A stretch of 64,000 nucleotides of DNA. Origin: JBAXQQ01 sp037131695. Its GTDB lineage: Bacteria > Armatimonadota > Hebobacteria > CAIYQO01. Position 1 is the stretch's first letter. Each line of letters starts with the position of its first letter. The stretch lies in contig CAZWZF010000016.1 of the NCBI GenBank assembly GCA_964638715.1, positions 1 through 64,000 of the forward strand. The letters run 5' to 3'. Below the pieces are notes generated by a model. The model made no database searches. It was not told where the DNA came from and saw nothing but the letters and a program-made list of their open reading frames with translations. Made by a program: the position numbers and the translations under genes. Of this stretch, positions 44,019 to 55,230 are shown in pieces.

Positions 44019-47000
44019 TCAATCCCTTATCGACACGACTGACATGAACAGGTCGTTTCTTCCCGGGTTTTCTTTTTCTCCGCGCCAGCCGATGGTGAAC
44101 AGGCGCAGTTTTTTGCCGTCACTGGCAGGCATATCTGCTGCTACCACGTCGCTGTCATTTTCCAGCCCGCTAAGGATGACCATTTGCTGATTTATCTCAT
44201 TTTTCTCCAACCGCATTACCACATTTTTAAATAGCGGGTCACGTTTTAGTTTCCATCCGCCCACATATATTCTGCTTCCCATCCAGTCAGAATATGACCG
44301 TATCCAACTCACCGCGACATCATCGCCGTATAAAATTTTCGTTGGCATCTTATCCGCGCCTGGAGTATCCGTCAATTTTTGCAGGGATGGGTAACCGGTA
44401 AAAATTAAATCCTGTACTTTTCCTATCAGCACTTTTGCCGTTCCACTATAAGGGTTAATCTGTATTTTTAAGTCGTTATCGCGCTTATATATGAAGGTTT
44501 CCTGACCCGGTAATAGTGTGACTTTTTCTTCGGCACCATCGATGATTACCCGCAGATCCTGCCAAGCTGAATAATTGCCGACAAAATTTCCCGGGGTCGT
44601 TTCTTTCAGGTCATCAATCATCCGACCGTCAACATCAATATCTGCAATGGTTAACGGCTGCAGTGTAAATGTTAATTTTCCATTCACTAATTCTGATAAG
44701 TAACGAGCATAATATAATGAACTGCTTCCGTTTTGTGCGGCGCTGAATATCATGTTGAAATAGCGGGTATCCTTCTCGTCATGCTCTACCCAGGCGCGGG
44801 CGCGGCTGATATCATCAAGACTGGCATTCAGTTCTGCGAATGGTATTTCGGTAGTCCAGTTACCTTTGGGGTCTTCAACGGCACAGAATATTCCGCGCGA
44901 ACCGGAACCGTAAATAATAACTTTATCCAGATTTGGCAACCCGGTAATAAGGGTCGGGTAACTTTTGGCATTTCGCGGAACATTTCTCTCAGATGGCGCG
45001 TTGCTTTCCACCCAATCCAATACCCCATCTCCTCTGCCCCACGGGTCGCATTTTTTAACAATCATATATGATGCAGGCTGGTATTGCGGCTGCCCGTTAA
45101 TTGTCACCCGCCTGGTTGCTGATACCGTAAATACCACCAGCATCCTTTCGGCGTTATAATTTATCGAAGGATATTCATAACGAATCGGGTGCGGGATTGC
45201 ATCTTTCTCGTCACCCGGGTCGGCAAACTTATCCTGAATTTCCACTATTTCATCATCGGTTAATATCGGCTGCCACGGCGCGCCAGTGATGGTAATAGTG
45301 CAATCAGCAGCAACGAGATTATTCTTCACCGCTCTGTCTATTGTGATGCTTTCTTCATCCGCCACGATAATTCGCGCCAGCAATTCTACTTCACCTTTAT
45401 CATTCTTAATCTCTATTATGTCGGATGTGCTGTCATCGGCAGCGTGAATACTCTTTATCTCTTCAGGCAGCAGTTTTATCTTTTTGTCCCCAGCTTTGAT
45501 GTCCTCCACCGCAGTCGCCATCATAGATTTCAGATGTCTTATCCATAGTTGGGTATCGACTTTGTTCTCTTCAGCTTTAACGCCATTCATCACGGTATCG
45601 CTGGACACAATCACCACGGTATCATTCTCGTTTATATCCATCGCGGTGGGGTTTCTTTCTGCGCCATCCAGATAATTCTTCCACTTCTTCACTTCTGCCA
45701 CAAACTTGGCATCCATCTTGCAGTCAGAAATATATTGCTCAGCAATCAGCTTGTTCGCCTGCATTTTGCTGTCAATATTATTATCAACGCTGTTTACAGA
45801 CGCATTATACAATCCTATTGCATCATCAACATTGCTGTTTTTATCAAAAGCAACATCATGAGAACTGCCAATTCTGTTCATCTTAAAGTTACTGTCATCT
45901 TCAGTATAATCAAAATTGCTGAAAACGTAGTTTGCAACATTCGGATATCGGGATACCAGCGCATGTTTATCAACATCCAATTCCGCAGCTTCATCTTTCT
46001 TAATCGGCTCAAAATAATCCCATTGACCATTGTTATTAGTATCGATATATTTGCCGGACAACGCCTGCGAGTATTTCCCTGCCGGTAAAGTTATCTTTTC
46101 AGCATTGCTGATATCTGTCAGAGTTTTTCCGTTAAATATATACGACTTTTTAGTAACTAATTCATAAAAATTATCCGCTAACTTATCATAAATGCTGCCG
46201 GGATTAGTCATTCCGGTAAGATAATAATTATCAGGATGGGAGAAAATGGCGTCGGTCAGATTACTGCCGGCATTAATTTTATAAACAAGAATCTTGTCGG
46301 CATATTTGCAAATCAGCAATGCATCCTTTGTAATACTTACTTCAATAACGTTGTCATCTTTTTTAAACTTGGATATTTTATAATTAATCCAATAATTATC
46401 TATTAAAAGCTTCTTTTCTCCTTGCTTTGTCATAATGTCACCAAAACTTTTAATAATTACCCATTCTATGCCACTATTAATTAAAGTTATCGTTTTACCA
46501 TCAGTTGTTTTCTCTATAGCAACAGGTTGTAATCTATCTCCTACATTAACACCATCAACATTTTTCACAACTTTGCCATTTGTTGGATTAATAATAGCTG
46601 ACGTTTTTTTGCCAATCAGTTTTATATTATCGCCATCCTTCTCAATTTTTTCAAAAGAACCATCTATTTCACTTTGTACGATTATTCTTTTCTCATCATC
46701 AACACCTGTCAATTTTACAGCATAAAACATCGACTTTTCTTTACCGGATACAGTCACAAAAACTATTGATTTGTCGTTATTGAATAGTATATTCAACACC
46801 TTGCCAGTAAGTGGCAGATTGTATCGCCATTTCAAATCACCAAGTATATTCAACGAAAACAACTCAGCATTTTCTGTGACACCATAAAGACGCATATCGT
46901 CGAACCTGACGGAGCCAATTTCCGCCTGGCGATAATTTGCTGACATATTCAGCAGTTTGCCATTCAGTCCGATTGTGCTGCTATTTACATTCCATTTTTC

Positions 47001-50000
47001 AACACCATTATCCATATTTTCAAGACTGATATCAGATGAATAACAGCGGATTATTTTCGCCTTTTCAAACTTCCCGTCATTCCATATTCTGGTATCAGCA
47101 GCCAAAACAGCAAGAAAATAATCGTTAATTTTATTAAGAGCAACTATCTCACCAGTGAACGCGTCAGTATATAAAATATCACCTACTGTAAATTCACCTA
47201 TAGTTGCCAATGTCACTGCATAAACTTTATCTCCATTTTTAAGTTTCTTCTCTATTGATACTCCTTCATTTCCTTTATTAATCATGATATCTTTAATGGT
47301 TGCGTCTATAGTTTTTTCAGCATCTGTGATTTTTATCTTTAGGTTCTCAGTTAATTCCGGGAAATTATTGCGGGTCAGCACAATATCCGCAGTTAGATTA
47401 ACCGGAGATATTTTCTTCTTTACCATCGGAAAATGTCCGTTATTAGTCATACCGTTGGGACCAAAGGCGAATTTTGTACCAGCCTGGTCTGACAATACCA
47501 ATCTTTGCCCGGACAATATTGCGCCTTTTGTGAAGGTATATTTATCCGGTAAATACAACACCATGACATCACCGGCGGCGCGGCTTTTTTCAATGCCTTT
47601 ATTCAATTTTACAATTATCTTTTCTTCCGGGGTATTCACTATCCCGGTAATGGTATAGCTGTCAGTATATTCTGTTGGGTCAGCACCATTCTGCCGTGTA
47701 AAAATAACCTTGTCGCCGATGTAAAAGTTGTTAATTGATTGCACCAATATCTCGCTACTTCCAACCGGCACATCAGCAGCAATCACCGCGCTGATAACTG
47801 TCGGATTTACCATAAATCCGTCAATATTTGGCATTGCGATGTTTTTATTTAAAAATTCTATACCATTCGAATCTTTAACGGTATCAGTCAATAAGTCGTC
47901 ATTAAACTGAGGCATATCGGTAAGTGTCGGTTGTGTTGGTCCGGGCAGCAACTTTAAATTATAATCCATTGAAACCGGCGGGTTAATTTTCTCCGTTTTC
48001 TCGTCAAATCGCGGCGCACCCAGCGAAATCATTCTGCCATCCTCGGTCGTGGCGATTACAGTGCTGTACCATAACGACACACCGGTGATGCGCGAGAGCA
48101 GCTTTTTGCGCCATGAAATTTTGCCGTCACCCCACTTGCCCGTTTCGGGCAAGCAAACTACGTCATTGCCAGATGCAGCGATTATTCTGCCCAGGTTATC
48201 AACAGCAATCGCATTTATTTTTTCATCCAGAACAAACTTTTTCTTTCCATTTTTATCCATGTATACAAGTTCTTTGTCTGCCACCGCCAGCCAGCCATTC
48301 GCCATTGGCAATATTTGGCTGGTATTTTTTGGTAAATCAGTATCAACAGTTTCACCTTTTAAATTATCAAAATCAGCGTAAGATTTCAGTTCGCCGGTGT
48401 CAGTCAGAATATATAGTTTGTCATCAGAATATGCGGTCACCACTTTCCCGATATCAATCTTTTTCAATATCTCACCCAATGGCGAAATGAGGATTAATTT
48501 ATTTTCAGTCACCAACGTGATTCGCCAGGTTTCGTTCCAGCGGAATATTGACAACTTTACTGGTTTTCCCGCGTCAGTATTCAGCTTCCAATCAAGTATC
48601 CCATCAGCATTTACACGATACACCACACCGGCATCATCTACGGCAATTACGCTGTTTGACGCGTCCATTATCATAGGGGTAGAAAACGGCGCGGCGGGTT
48701 TGGTGTTGAAATCGGGATATGCCCAACAAAATAAACCATTTTGCGAGAAGGCAAATATCCTGCCGGAAAGCGAGGCGGCATAAATGCGGTTCAGTCTGCT
48801 GTTTACCAGCACTGGCACCCGTACCGCACCCATCTCGCCGCGCAATTCATTCTTCCATAACAGCCTGCCGGTATCTGCGTCTGCTGCCCGCACCACCCCA
48901 TCATCACCTGCGGTAAACACAGCCCATTGCGCCGGAGTGCCAACCCAGGCGATGTCACCGACGGTATAGTCATATCTTGCCCGCGAATCAGCATCCAGCA
49001 TAACTTCATTCCCGTCAACCTTCAATATTTTCAACAGGTCTGACGACCCACTTGCACTTTGGGTGAGTTGAATGGTGTCGCCGCCAAGCAGCCTTTCACC
49101 ATGATCAACGGTAAATGTTGAGCTATTTGGAGTGACAATTAATTTTTTAGATATAACAACACCGGGATACCATTTTATAGATATTATTGGCTGAACATTT
49201 TCCTCCACTTTTACATTTGTTACATTCGCAAAGATATTCCATCTTCTTGCAGGTGCTTTATAATCAGTACCTATTTCACATAGTTTCTCTAATTCTTTTT
49301 CATTATTTATTACCCAAGCCGTTATAACACCATTATGGGATTCTATCCAAAAATCATATCTATTTTGATTTAAACTCTTGCTATATTTATCTCCAATATA
49401 ATTAGCACGTAAATCATTAAATCCAAAAAATATATATTCACCATTTCTTTTATTACTCATAACACAAAAAGGGATAACTAAAGCACCACGTTTCTCATTA
49501 TCGGTAGCATCTAAATATAATCCAACTTGAGTTTCTGCTTTATCATATTGGCTAAGATCCATACTGACATTCATAGTAAAATTATTGCGCGGGAAAAATG
49601 CGTCAACCGGCATAGCCCATACTTCATGCTTTGTTCTGTCATCTGAATTAATAACCGGCTTGTATTCAATCATTTTTCCGCCGGTTAGTTTTGCGCGGCG
49701 ATACAGCAAAGTTCCTATTTCAGTATCTATCGGATAATCCTGCGTGGTTGCGTCGCGAACGAAAATCTGCTGATTTCCTTTATCGCGGGTGACATCCAGC
49801 ACTGGTCCCAGGTCTTCGCTGCCAATGGACATATAATCGCCGACATATATGTTCGCTGCATCCTGTACCGGGATATTTCGAGTACCGGCGATAATTGCTT
49901 TAGCCAGGCGAGTTTTGCGGACGGTGTCAGCCATCATGGCAACTACCGGCGAATATGATTGCGGGCCGGTGAAGGCACTGCTCCAGCGCGCGCCGCCATC

Positions 50001-51368
50001 CGGCAAAGTTCCCGGCGCGGTGAAACCCGGACGAGTTGCAATATTGCCGACAGCAGCAGTTTTAAAATTGCCATCTTCGGCAATACAAATGAGTTTCCCA
50101 TCTACTGTCGTTGCAATAGTATTTTCACCACATAAAACAACCGCCAGCAATTTGCCAAAATCGTAATTATATTTCCACACCGTTGTCATATCAGCATTAA
50201 TGGCAAACGCACCGCCGGTCATGTCGGTAAGGTATACCTTATCAGCAGATGAAAATTGCGTAACAGCTTTCGAATCACCATAGAATTTTGCCAATTTTGA
50301 ATCTTTCAACTGCCATATCGTGCCGTTATCAGTGGAAAATAATGGCACATCTTTTAACAGGCAAACATTCACAAAAGTGCCGGTTTCGGTATCAGCAATA
50401 ATCGGTCCAGCAATTACTCTCCCGGTTAAAGCGTTGAAACAATAGATATTTCCTGCACGATTAACCGCGTATAGTTTATCGCCATTTAACGCCAATGGAG
50501 AAATAAAACTTGATACCCGGGTTGAAGCATCCGGAAATACCCAGCGCAGGTTAGATTTTTCCATATCACCATTCAACGCATAAACCCGTCCGGTATTCGA
50601 GCCAAAATAAACCGGCAAATGCGGGTAAGTTGCCAATACATCCCCAACATTCAACTCATTGGGAATTTTATCATTGAATTGTATTGTTTTATCATTTACT
50701 GATTTAACAAAGCCTATAAACTTATCGTCACGACGAAGTTCATCGCCGGGGTTTATGCCAGTCGCATCATTCACGGTAATTTCTATTGACCCGGCATCAG
50801 CTTTCTGGGCAATAGTGAGATTCACCACCGGAGTGTAAGCACCAACCGACAATCCTGATTCTATGCCGGCACCGGCGGCATACCAGACAACCCAGCTTTT
50901 ATCATCAGGATTTACCGCGTAAATATTGCCATCCATAGAGGGACATAATATTCGCCGTTTATCTTTCAGAATAATTTCCGTCGGTGTCGCCAGCATCGGT
51001 CCCCATGACGCGCCGGAAGGCAATACCGTTATTTTCCCTTTTTCATCACAAATGTATAACCTGCCGTCGGTATTAGGTGCGTAGATTTCATTTTTACTGG
51101 TAATCAGCGGTGCCGCACGAAAAGCGGTGGCGTATTTGCTTTCAATAATTGGCAGCTTTTTATCTGTCAGCGAACTTGTACCATCAGCTATATTTACCCA
51201 TATAACTTTGCCTTCGTCAGTTGCAGCCACCGCAAACTTTTTATCAGTCGTTATCGCCGGCGACTTAAAACTATGCCCAATCTCCGCTGACCATTTCAAA
51301 CCTGGTACAGCAAAAGAAATTGTTGCAGAGAATAGCAGTATTAACGCAGTAATTATATATTTATTCAT
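44019..51368 (-). CDS. Giant secreted beta-propeller protein, PilY1-like by context
   Basis: 2449 residues from the ATG at 51368, with a signal peptide (YIITALILLFSATISFA). The N-terminal 420 and residues about 780-1150 contain many PQQ-type propeller blades (GRVYALNGD, GNIYCFNALTGRV, VVRAADADTGRLLWK). Between and after them are short modules of the form VxDAxxIxxGDxL (NDATGINPGDEL, QDAANIYVGDYM, QSINNFYIGDKV). An EF-like loop DTNNNGQWDYFEP lies in the second half. It is the last gene of the minor-pilin-like operon, where PilY1, a propeller adhesin, sits in known systems. It is about twice PilY1 size, and homology is not shown. The start overlaps the upstream stop by eight bases. Confidence 0.75.
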   Translation of the reverse strand: MNKYIITALILLFSATISFAVPGLKWSAEIGHSFKSPAITTDKKFAVAATDEGKVIWVNIADGTSSLTDKKLPIIESKYATAFRAAPLITSKNEIYAPNTDGRLYICDEKGKITVLPSGASWGPMLATPTEIILKDKRRILCPSMDGNIYAVNPDDKSWVVWYAAGAGIESGLSVGAYTPVVNLTIAQKADAGSIEITVNDATGINPGDELRRDDKFIGFVKSVNDKTIQFNDKIPNELNVGDVLATYPHLPVYFGSNTGRVYALNGDMEKSNLRWVFPDASTRVSSFISPLALNGDKLYAVNRAGNIYCFNALTGRVIAGPIIADTETGTFVNVCLLKDVPLFSTDNGTIWQLKDSKLAKFYGDSKAVTQFSSADKVYLTDMTGGAFAINADMTTVWKYNYDFGKLLAVVLCGENTIATTVDGKLICIAEDGNFKTAAVGNIATRPGFTAPGTLPDGGARWSSAFTGPQSYSPVVAMMADTVRKTRLAKAIIAGTRNIPVQDAANIYVGDYMSIGSEDLGPVLDVTRDKGNQQIFVRDATTQDYPIDTEIGTLLYRRAKLTGGKMIEYKPVINSDDRTKHEVWAMPVDAFFPRNNFTMNVSMDLSQYDKAETQVGLYLDATDNEKRGALVIPFCVMSNKRNGEYIFFGFNDLRANYIGDKYSKSLNQNRYDFWIESHNGVITAWVINNEKELEKLCEIGTDYKAPARRWNIFANVTNVKVEENVQPIISIKWYPGVVISKKLIVTPNSSTFTVDHGERLLGGDTIQLTQSASGSSDLLKILKVDGNEVMLDADSRARYDYTVGDIAWVGTPAQWAVFTAGDDGVVRAADADTGRLLWKNELRGEMGAVRVPVLVNSRLNRIYAASLSGRIFAFSQNGLFCWAYPDFNTKPAAPFSTPMIMDASNSVIAVDDAGVVYRVNADGILDWKLNTDAGKPVKLSIFRWNETWRITLVTENKLILISPLGEILKKIDIGKVVTAYSDDKLYILTDTGELKSYADFDNLKGETVDTDLPKNTSQILPMANGWLAVADKELVYMDKNGKKKFVLDEKINAIAVDNLGRIIAASGNDVVCLPETGKWGDGKISWRKKLLSRITGVSLWYSTVIATTEDGRMISLGAPRFDEKTEKINPPVSMDYNLKLLPGPTQPTLTDMPQFNDDLLTDTVKDSNGIEFLNKNIAMPNIDGFMVNPTVISAVIAADVPVGSSEILVQSINNFYIGDKVIFTRQNGADPTEYTDSYTITGIVNTPEEKIIVKLNKGIEKSRAAGDVMVLYLPDKYTFTKGAILSGQRLVLSDQAGTKFAFGPNGMTNNGHFPMVKKKISPVNLTADIVLTRNNFPELTENLKIKITDAEKTIDATIKDIMINKGNEGVSIEKKLKNGDKVYAVTLATIGEFTVGDILYTDAFTGEIVALNKINDYFLAVLAADTRIWNDGKFEKAKIIRCYSSDISLENMDNGVEKWNVNSSTIGLNGKLLNMSANYRQAEIGSVRFDDMRLYGVTENAELFSLNILGDLKWRYNLPLTGKVLNILFNNDKSIVFVTVSGKEKSMFYAVKLTGVDDEKRIIVQSEIDGSFEKIEKDGDNIKLIGKKTSAIINPTNGKVVKNVDGVNVGDRLQPVAIEKTTDGKTITLINSGIEWVIIKSFGDIMTKQGEKKLLIDNYWINYKISKFKKDDNVIEVSITKDALLICKYADKILVYKINAGSNLTDAIFSHPDNYYLTGMTNPGSIYDKLADNFYELVTKKSYIFNGKTLTDISNAEKITLPAGKYSQALSGKYIDTNNNGQWDYFEPIKKDEAAELDVDKHALVSRYPNVANYVFSNFDYTEDDSNFKMNRIGSSHDVAFDKNSNVDDAIGLYNASVNSVDNNIDSKMQANKLIAEQYISDCKMDAKFVAEVKKWKNYLDGAERNPTAMDINENDTVVIVSSDTVMNGVKAEENKVDTQLWIRHLKSMMATAVEDIKAGDKKIKLLPEEIKSIHAADDSTSDIIEIKNDKGEVELLARIIVADEESITIDRAVKNNLVAADCTITITGAPWQPILTDDEIVEIQDKFADPGDEKDAIPHPIRYEYPSINYNAERMLVVFTVSATRRVTINGQPQYQPASYMIVKKCDPWGRGDGVLDWVESNAPSERNVPRNAKSYPTLITGLPNLDKVIIYGSGSRGIFCAVEDPKGNWTTEIPFAELNASLDDISRARAWVEHDEKDTRYFNMIFSAAQNGSSSLYYARYLSELVNGKLTFTLQPLTIADIDVDGRMIDDLKETTPGNFVGNYSAWQDLRVIIDGAEEKVTLLPGQETFIYKRDNDLKIQINPYSGTAKVLIGKVQDLIFTGYPSLQKLTDTPGADKMPTKILYGDDVAVSWIRSYSDWMGSRIYVGGWKLKRDPLFKNVVMRLEKNEINQQMVILSGLENDSDVVAADMPASDGKKLRLFTIGWRGEKENPGRNDLFMSVVSIRD

Positions 51369-54300
51369 CTGCACCCCAATCAATCGCGATTACCGTCGGA
51401 TACTTCATCTCGACAGTGTCACCTGGATAAAAACCTTTCTCCCGGGTTATTTTCATATCGCCGATTCTTAATGATCCATCGATATCAGCAGCTATCGATT
51501 TTAAATTCTCGCCGGCATACCAGCGGAATGGAGCATAAGAATAAGCAATAATGTTGTCATTTGATTGTAATTCAATCGATGATTTATCTGCACTGCTGTT
51601 GGTTTTTAACGTTATAATATTATTCAAATCATGAATAATTATCCCGTTTTTACCATCAAAAAATATGTGGCGGATTGAGTTTGTCTCTACGCCATCCGGC
51701 AAAAAGTCATATTGATTATTATATGGATTCACCGCCAGATTCATCTGCTTTTCCGCATTTTCCCTTTTTAGAATGAATACCCGCAGTTTTTTATCTTTCA
51801 CATCAGGTGCATCCACCGGCAGGTTATTTGCTGTCAGCAAAGTTTTTGTCCGCACACCGCTGATAATGATATCGTCATCAGGCAATGTCGCGTCATCGGA
51901 ATATCTGTAAGCGGTGAGGAAAGTCAGCGGCTTTTTCAACCCCAGCGACTTGCCATCTGCTATTACCGCAGCCGTCTGACGCAGGTATCTTTTCTCGCCT
52001 TTGAACTCATAATAACAATACGGCCGGTAATATGATCCTTCTGTCATTTTTAACTTATCATCATTAAATGAAGATCGAAATAATTTCACAAAAGGACGAA
52101 TTACCTCAATTACGCGGAAATTGTCGGTATCGGCTATAAGTGTGCTTTGCCAGGTAATTTCCGCTTTACCGAGTGAGATAACTTTACCTTCAATGGTAAT
52201 CTTCACTTCATCCATCTGTTTCTTTATCTCGTATCGCCGGGCATCGCGCGGTGCATTAATTTTCAGGAATGATTCATCCGGCAACTCAATATTTTTACCA
52301 TCATTGGTATCAATCTTATCCAAAGTCACATCAGGATATGACCAGACAAAACTGCCATCCCTGGTAATCTCAACTACCTTTGATTTGCCGGTGTCGCATA
52401 CCAGCAAGTTGCCGTTATGCAATACCTGCATATTGTTAATATAGCCGAAGTCATAACTCTTATCATGATAGTAACCATTTAACTGATAATCTGACTTGCC
52501 GAACTGATTAAAATGAACAATCCGGCGGGAATCAGCAGCGAAAAATGGCGGGGTGAAAGGTTTCAAATCTTTCGGCAGTTGCTTTAGATTATCAGGCAAA
52601 TATGCCAGAACTTCAATAATAGAAGGTTTTTCAGCGACATTTTTGTAGTATTTCACTTTCAATATCTGTCCGTAATATTTAATCTGCAAATCATCACTAA
52701 CCTGCACCGCTCCGGTATTGCCGGCAATGGTATAATTCAACTCAACTTTACCATTTTTATCGGTATACCAAGGGATATTTTCACCATTTAATGTTGTCAG
52801 TTTCAGCGGCGATTTATCAGCATCCAATTCGCCAGGATTAATTAAAATCTCACCGTTTGTTACGGCAATATCATCGCTGTTTATCCATACTTCCGCACCA
52901 GCGAACTCGATAGGTATTTCCTTAGCGGATAATTTAATTACAGTTTTCGTAAACTCAAGAACTTTTCCAGCATCAAAAAACTTTTCATCTTTCTTCAATG
53001 CGACGCGTTTGCCGATAATATCTTTTGGCATCACGTTATCGACAATATCTGTAATCTGTGTGAATTTATCAGCTATTTCGCCAATCTTCACCATAACACG
53101 CAGGTTATTATCATTATCACTGATTTTAAATTTATCATCCTTCGTGGTGGTAAATGATACTTTTCTATCTTTAATCTGCCATTTTGATATTTTGTCGTTA
53201 ATAATTGCCACCGGTTTGCTTATTGGCATTTTAGAAAGAATATCGGTACAATCCACCGCATAAATCATACCTTTATCATTACTCAAGTATATTTCACTGC
53301 CAATAGATGTTATCTCACCGTCAACCTTTTCACCCGGTACTTGAATGAAATATTGCAAGGTATTGCCAATGTCGTTGAATACGGGATTTTTCACCGGAAA
53401 AAGATTCATGCTGCCCAGCATTTCGTTTTTATAAGCAATTTTTAACGGCAGTTTTATTTTTCCGCTGGAATACATCTGCCAGCTATTAAATAACCCGGTG
53501 AGAGTATTACCAGCAGGGATGACAGAAGTAAAATAATCATTCAAATTGCTGCCAGTCACCTTCGCATCCTTTGCGTCAGTAACGGTAAAATCTTCCGGCA
53601 ATTTCTCTATTGGCATTTGCGGCGGCAGGATATTCAACTTGAACCCCGGCAATATCGCCAGTAAACCAGCGCTACCGCTTTGTTTATCGCGACACGGTAT
53701 TATTACCGTCATTGCGATATCCTGCATATTTTCCGCAACATTCAACCGTAATGGAACCACTGCCAGATTACCGATTAATTCATACCTGTCGACAATACCA
53801 GGTAGCGACAATACCGCATTGCCGGTAATGACATCAAATATATTAACAGCACATTTTGCGTCAGCAGTGAATAACAAATTATCTTGTACTACAAATGACT
53901 TTACCCCATCTTGTTTTATTCGCCATAACTCTTTACCCGGTTCTGGATACTTTTGTTCATATTCACCCTCAATAAATGGCGATAATAATGTAGCAGATAT
54001 CACCTTATCGTCGGTTTGCACCAGTAAATCGGTTGTGATATTGCGGGTATATTTACCCTTTAATGCTGGTAATATCGCTTGATATATTTGCGCATTTGTC
54101 TTTATCTCAACAGGAACTTTTTCGTTTACGATTAAACTATTTTCATTTTTATATCCGTAGCTTTTCTCGCCATCTTCATTTACCATTCCACCGGGATAAC
54201 GTTCGAAATCACCTTTCATCGATAATTCTGATTTGCGGTAAAGTGGGAACAGGGAGAAGTATTCTTTATCAATGCCTTTATTATATGCTTTAATGAAATT

Positions 54301-55005
54301 TTCATATTTTATCCCTAATCCATCGATAATTATTCGTCCTTTACCATATTTGCAACTCCAAACTGCCGCTTTATTACCATTAATAAATTCCGTTTGCATA
54401 AATTGCGGCATGCTATTTGTCGTATAAAAACCTAAATTATTATCTAATTGTTTTAAGCTGTCTTTAATTCCAAAATGGTCATCAGGAAATATAAGGGCTG
54501 CATTCTTATCAAATCTTGCCGTATTAAAAATAGGTAAATCAGGAAATATCTTTACTTTTAATATATCATCGCCATACATACCGCTAAAGTTAATTATCAA
54601 CCAGTCACCATCTGCTACTGCACATCTTATAGCTGCTAACTGTCGCAGGGAAAAATATGACATCGTTTTTATTTCGCAGAACATTATTTTATCACATTCA
54701 TATTTTACAAGTTCATCAGGAGAAATGACTTTTATCCCCTCTCCTCTTTCTACACCTGTCAAATGTAATGAGGCAGGCAAATCATTACTGGTAGAAACCC
54801 TCAATAATGCTTCCATTAAATTATCTGGTGCCTTTCCTGAAAATATATCTTTCTCTGATAATTCAACCACGCGCACATAATCCAATCCCGGCGGATAGCT
54901 TATTACATTCTGCGCAACAGCATTAGTGGCAAATAAAAACACCCAGCATAGTAATATTAATGCCGGGCGACTCAATTTTAATATGTAATCCTTTAAAAAA
55001 ATCAT
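51361..55005 (-). CDS. Large secreted protein with propeller-like repeats
   Basis: 1214 residues from the ATG at 55005, preceded by AGGAC at normal distance; the frame opens six codons earlier. Signal peptide: LILLCWVFLFATNAVAQ. Residues about 30-270 look like a Rossmann or glutamine-amidotransferase-type domain (VADGDWLIINFSG, GKGRIIIDGLG). From about 320 onward, PQQ-like and beta-rich segments appear (LLFTADAKCAVNIFDVITG, MQVLHNGNLLVCDTGKSKVVE, EITRDGSFVWSYPDV in overlapping quotes). No enzyme motif. Its stop is inside the start of the giant protein, so the two are made together. Probably a surface or pilus-tip component. Confidence 0.7.
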   Translation of the reverse strand: MIFLKDYILKLSRPALILLCWVFLFATNAVAQNVISYPPGLDYVRVVELSEKDIFSGKAPDNLMEALLRVSTSNDLPASLHLTGVERGEGIKVISPDELVKYECDKIMFCEIKTMSYFSLRQLAAIRCAVADGDWLIINFSGMYGDDILKVKIFPDLPIFNTARFDKNAALIFPDDHFGIKDSLKQLDNNLGFYTTNSMPQFMQTEFINGNKAAVWSCKYGKGRIIIDGLGIKYENFIKAYNKGIDKEYFSLFPLYRKSELSMKGDFERYPGGMVNEDGEKSYGYKNENSLIVNEKVPVEIKTNAQIYQAILPALKGKYTRNITTDLLVQTDDKVISATLLSPFIEGEYEQKYPEPGKELWRIKQDGVKSFVVQDNLLFTADAKCAVNIFDVITGNAVLSLPGIVDRYELIGNLAVVPLRLNVAENMQDIAMTVIIPCRDKQSGSAGLLAILPGFKLNILPPQMPIEKLPEDFTVTDAKDAKVTGSNLNDYFTSVIPAGNTLTGLFNSWQMYSSGKIKLPLKIAYKNEMLGSMNLFPVKNPVFNDIGNTLQYFIQVPGEKVDGEITSIGSEIYLSNDKGMIYAVDCTDILSKMPISKPVAIINDKISKWQIKDRKVSFTTTKDDKFKISDNDNNLRVMVKIGEIADKFTQITDIVDNVMPKDIIGKRVALKKDEKFFDAGKVLEFTKTVIKLSAKEIPIEFAGAEVWINSDDIAVTNGEILINPGELDADKSPLKLTTLNGENIPWYTDKNGKVELNYTIAGNTGAVQVSDDLQIKYYGQILKVKYYKNVAEKPSIIEVLAYLPDNLKQLPKDLKPFTPPFFAADSRRIVHFNQFGKSDYQLNGYYHDKSYDFGYINNMQVLHNGNLLVCDTGKSKVVEITRDGSFVWSYPDVTLDKIDTNDGKNIELPDESFLKINAPRDARRYEIKKQMDEVKITIEGKVISLGKAEITWQSTLIADTDNFRVIEVIRPFVKLFRSSFNDDKLKMTEGSYYRPYCYYEFKGEKRYLRQTAAVIADGKSLGLKKPLTFLTAYRYSDDATLPDDDIIISGVRTKTLLTANNLPVDAPDVKDKKLRVFILKRENAEKQMNLAVNPYNNQYDFLPDGVETNSIRHIFFDGKNGIIIHDLNNIITLKTNSSADKSSIELQSNDNIIAYSYAPFRWYAGENLKSIAADIDGSLRIGDMKITREKGFYPGDTVEMKYPTVIAIDWGADE

Positions 55006-55030
55006 AAGATGTCCTGTCTCCATTTTCCGC

Positions 55031-55222
55031 AGGTGGTAGTGGAGCTGTCCCCAGCTCCCGCGACAGTGTTTTTCATATAATAAAGTTCCGGTTTCAACGA
55101 CAAAACAAGGTTTGCAATTTTTGCACTACGCAAAAGAACAGATCGATACAACCCATATATGTTTCTTATAACCGGCTCTGTCGCGGGAATTGGGGACAAT
55201 TCCCCTACCTTTTCCCGCGACA
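55031..55222. repeat. Inverted-repeat element inside the pilin-like operon
   Basis: GTAGTGGAGCTGTCCCCAGC then TCCCGCGACAG (55036-55066) is mirrored by CTGTCGCGGGAATTGGGG then ACAATTCCCCTACC (55178-55209), and a third partial TTCCCGCGACA follows. The 192-bp block fills the gap between the PilX-like gene and the 1214-residue gene. It looks like a MITE or dispersed repeat, GC-richer than its surroundings. Confidence 0.65.
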
Positions 55223-55230
55223 TTTATTGT

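Noticed and set aside
55002..55223. 73-residue reading frame in the operon gap
   Set aside because: Lies wholly inside the inverted-repeat element and has no ribosome site; treated as repeat DNA.
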